A stretch of 29,294 bases of DNA from an uncultured Granulicatella sp. (lineage in GTDB: Bacteria; Bacillota; Bacilli; Lactobacillales; Aerococcaceae), in the NCBI RefSeq assembly GCF_938030755.1, contig NZ_CALHIF010000034.1, forward strand, positions 1 through 29,294, written 5' to 3'. The translations under genes were made by a program, and so were the position numbers. Below the pieces are notes generated by a model. It saw only the letters and a list, made by a program, of their open reading frames with translations, searched no databases and was not told the DNA's origin. Shown here in pieces: positions 28,787 to 29,294 of the stretch. The stretch's first letter is position 1; each line of letters opens with the position of its first letter.

Positions 28787-29294
28787 TTATTTTTGTAGCA
28801 TTTTGAATGGATTTAGTTTCGCAAAGAGTGGAATCAATAAGATCCAGAAGACGATGTTTCCGATAGCGTGGTAAGTATCGAATAGAACGCCGTTTAAGTA
28901 GTAAATCCAGAAATTCAGACCGGGCATGCTGTATACCCAGAAAATCGAGATGATAAAGCCGTATAAGTAGCCCATAAGTCCTGCAAAGATTGGAAAAAGA
29001 ATCCAAGCAAGGCGTGGAAATTGTTGTCTTTTCCGCCATAGTGGACGAAGAAGCGATGCACAAGTGCAGACGAGGGCAAAACTAACCATCTGATAAATCG
29101 TCCACGGTCCCATTGAAATAAGCAGATTTGAGATTAAAATGGAGAGGATACTGATGGAAACACCGTATCCCCATCCTAATTCTAAGGTCATCCATATGAC
29201 GACGACAGTAATCGGTTGAACGTTTGGGAGAGCAAGCAGCCCAAGTCTACCAATCACGCAAAATGCCGACATCATTGCGATAAATGCGATTTTT
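28787..29294 (-). CDS. ECF transporter S component (N-terminus outside window)
   Basis: The frame is open to the window edge, so the start lies beyond it; the visible part is about 169 residues with about five hydrophobic segments. GRLGLLALPNVQPITVVVIW is the typical first-helix/loop pattern of S components related to the CbrT/HmpT group, and the small aromatic-rich helices fit vitamin or cofactor binding. The substrate (cobalamin, a pyrimidine, or another vitamin) cannot be fixed from this portion. A second S component besides RibU in the window. Ends in a strong terminator. Confidence 0.75.
   Translation of the reverse strand, partial: KIAFIAMMSAFCVIGRLGLLALPNVQPITVVVIWMTLELGWGYGVSISILSILISNLLISMGPWTIYQMVSFALVCTCASLLRPLWRKRQQFPRLAWILFPIFAGLMGYLYGFIISIFWVYSMPGLNFWIYYLNGVLFDTYHAIGNIVFWILLIPLFAKLNPFKMLQK

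Overview
The window looks like a low-GC Gram-positive chromosome of the order Lactobacillales. The signs are AGGAGG-type ribosome sites, T-box leaders, an FMN riboswitch ahead of a RibU-type ECF transporter, a WalR box ahead of a PcsB-like hydrolase, and PRD-type PTS regulation. A Carnobacteriaceae/Aerococcaceae-like genus such as Granulicatella is my best guess, held loosely because nothing could be searched. No phage, integrase, CRISPR array or intact insertion sequence was seen.

Layout. (1) 1-5307: tRNA function. A 5'-truncated queG overlaps trmL, followed by a 51-residue membrane peptide; then argS and tyrS, each behind its own T-box leader (specifier CGC for Arg, UAC for Tyr). (2) 5308-6343: a gene-free kilobase between convergent tyrS and lacC, filled by two large imperfect hairpin elements (called C and A here). 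(3) 6344-12409: a lone lacC-like sugar-phosphate kinase, a WalR-box-controlled CHAP hydrolase, a small lipoprotein, an FMN riboswitch with ribU, and an SLC13-type permease paired with a small chorismate mutase. (4) 12603-16955: an intracellular GH29 alpha-L-fucosidase, an SF2 helicase-like protein with two C-terminal membrane segments, and a tRNA-Tyr/tRNA-Gln pair. (5) 17404-25694: a nine-gene operon made of a PRD regulator, lactose/cellobiose-family PTS IIA, IIB and IIC, a short GrdB-like protein, a glycosylasparaginase, a PepV-like M20 dipeptidase, CutC and a DUF7916-like barrel protein. (6) 25745-29294: hairpin element D, a CBS-ACT protein divergent from a CNNM/CorC-type transporter, and a truncated ECF S component.

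Two things stand out. First, the nine-gene operon reads as a PTS-fed route for glycosyl-asparagine (the stub left from N-glycoproteins): import, peptide trimming, cleavage of the sugar-asparagine bond, then three proteins of unknown step. An intrinsic-terminator-like hairpin separates the PTS genes from the enzymes. Second, the intergenic regions carry a family of large folded elements (A, B, C, D, possibly E). Their arms differ in sequence from copy to copy but remain self-complementary; A and C share a core into which C has a 148-nt insertion; and C and D share a module of about 120 nt whose helices differ by many compensatory changes. That pattern implies selection on a folded RNA or single-stranded DNA, and I do not recognise the family.
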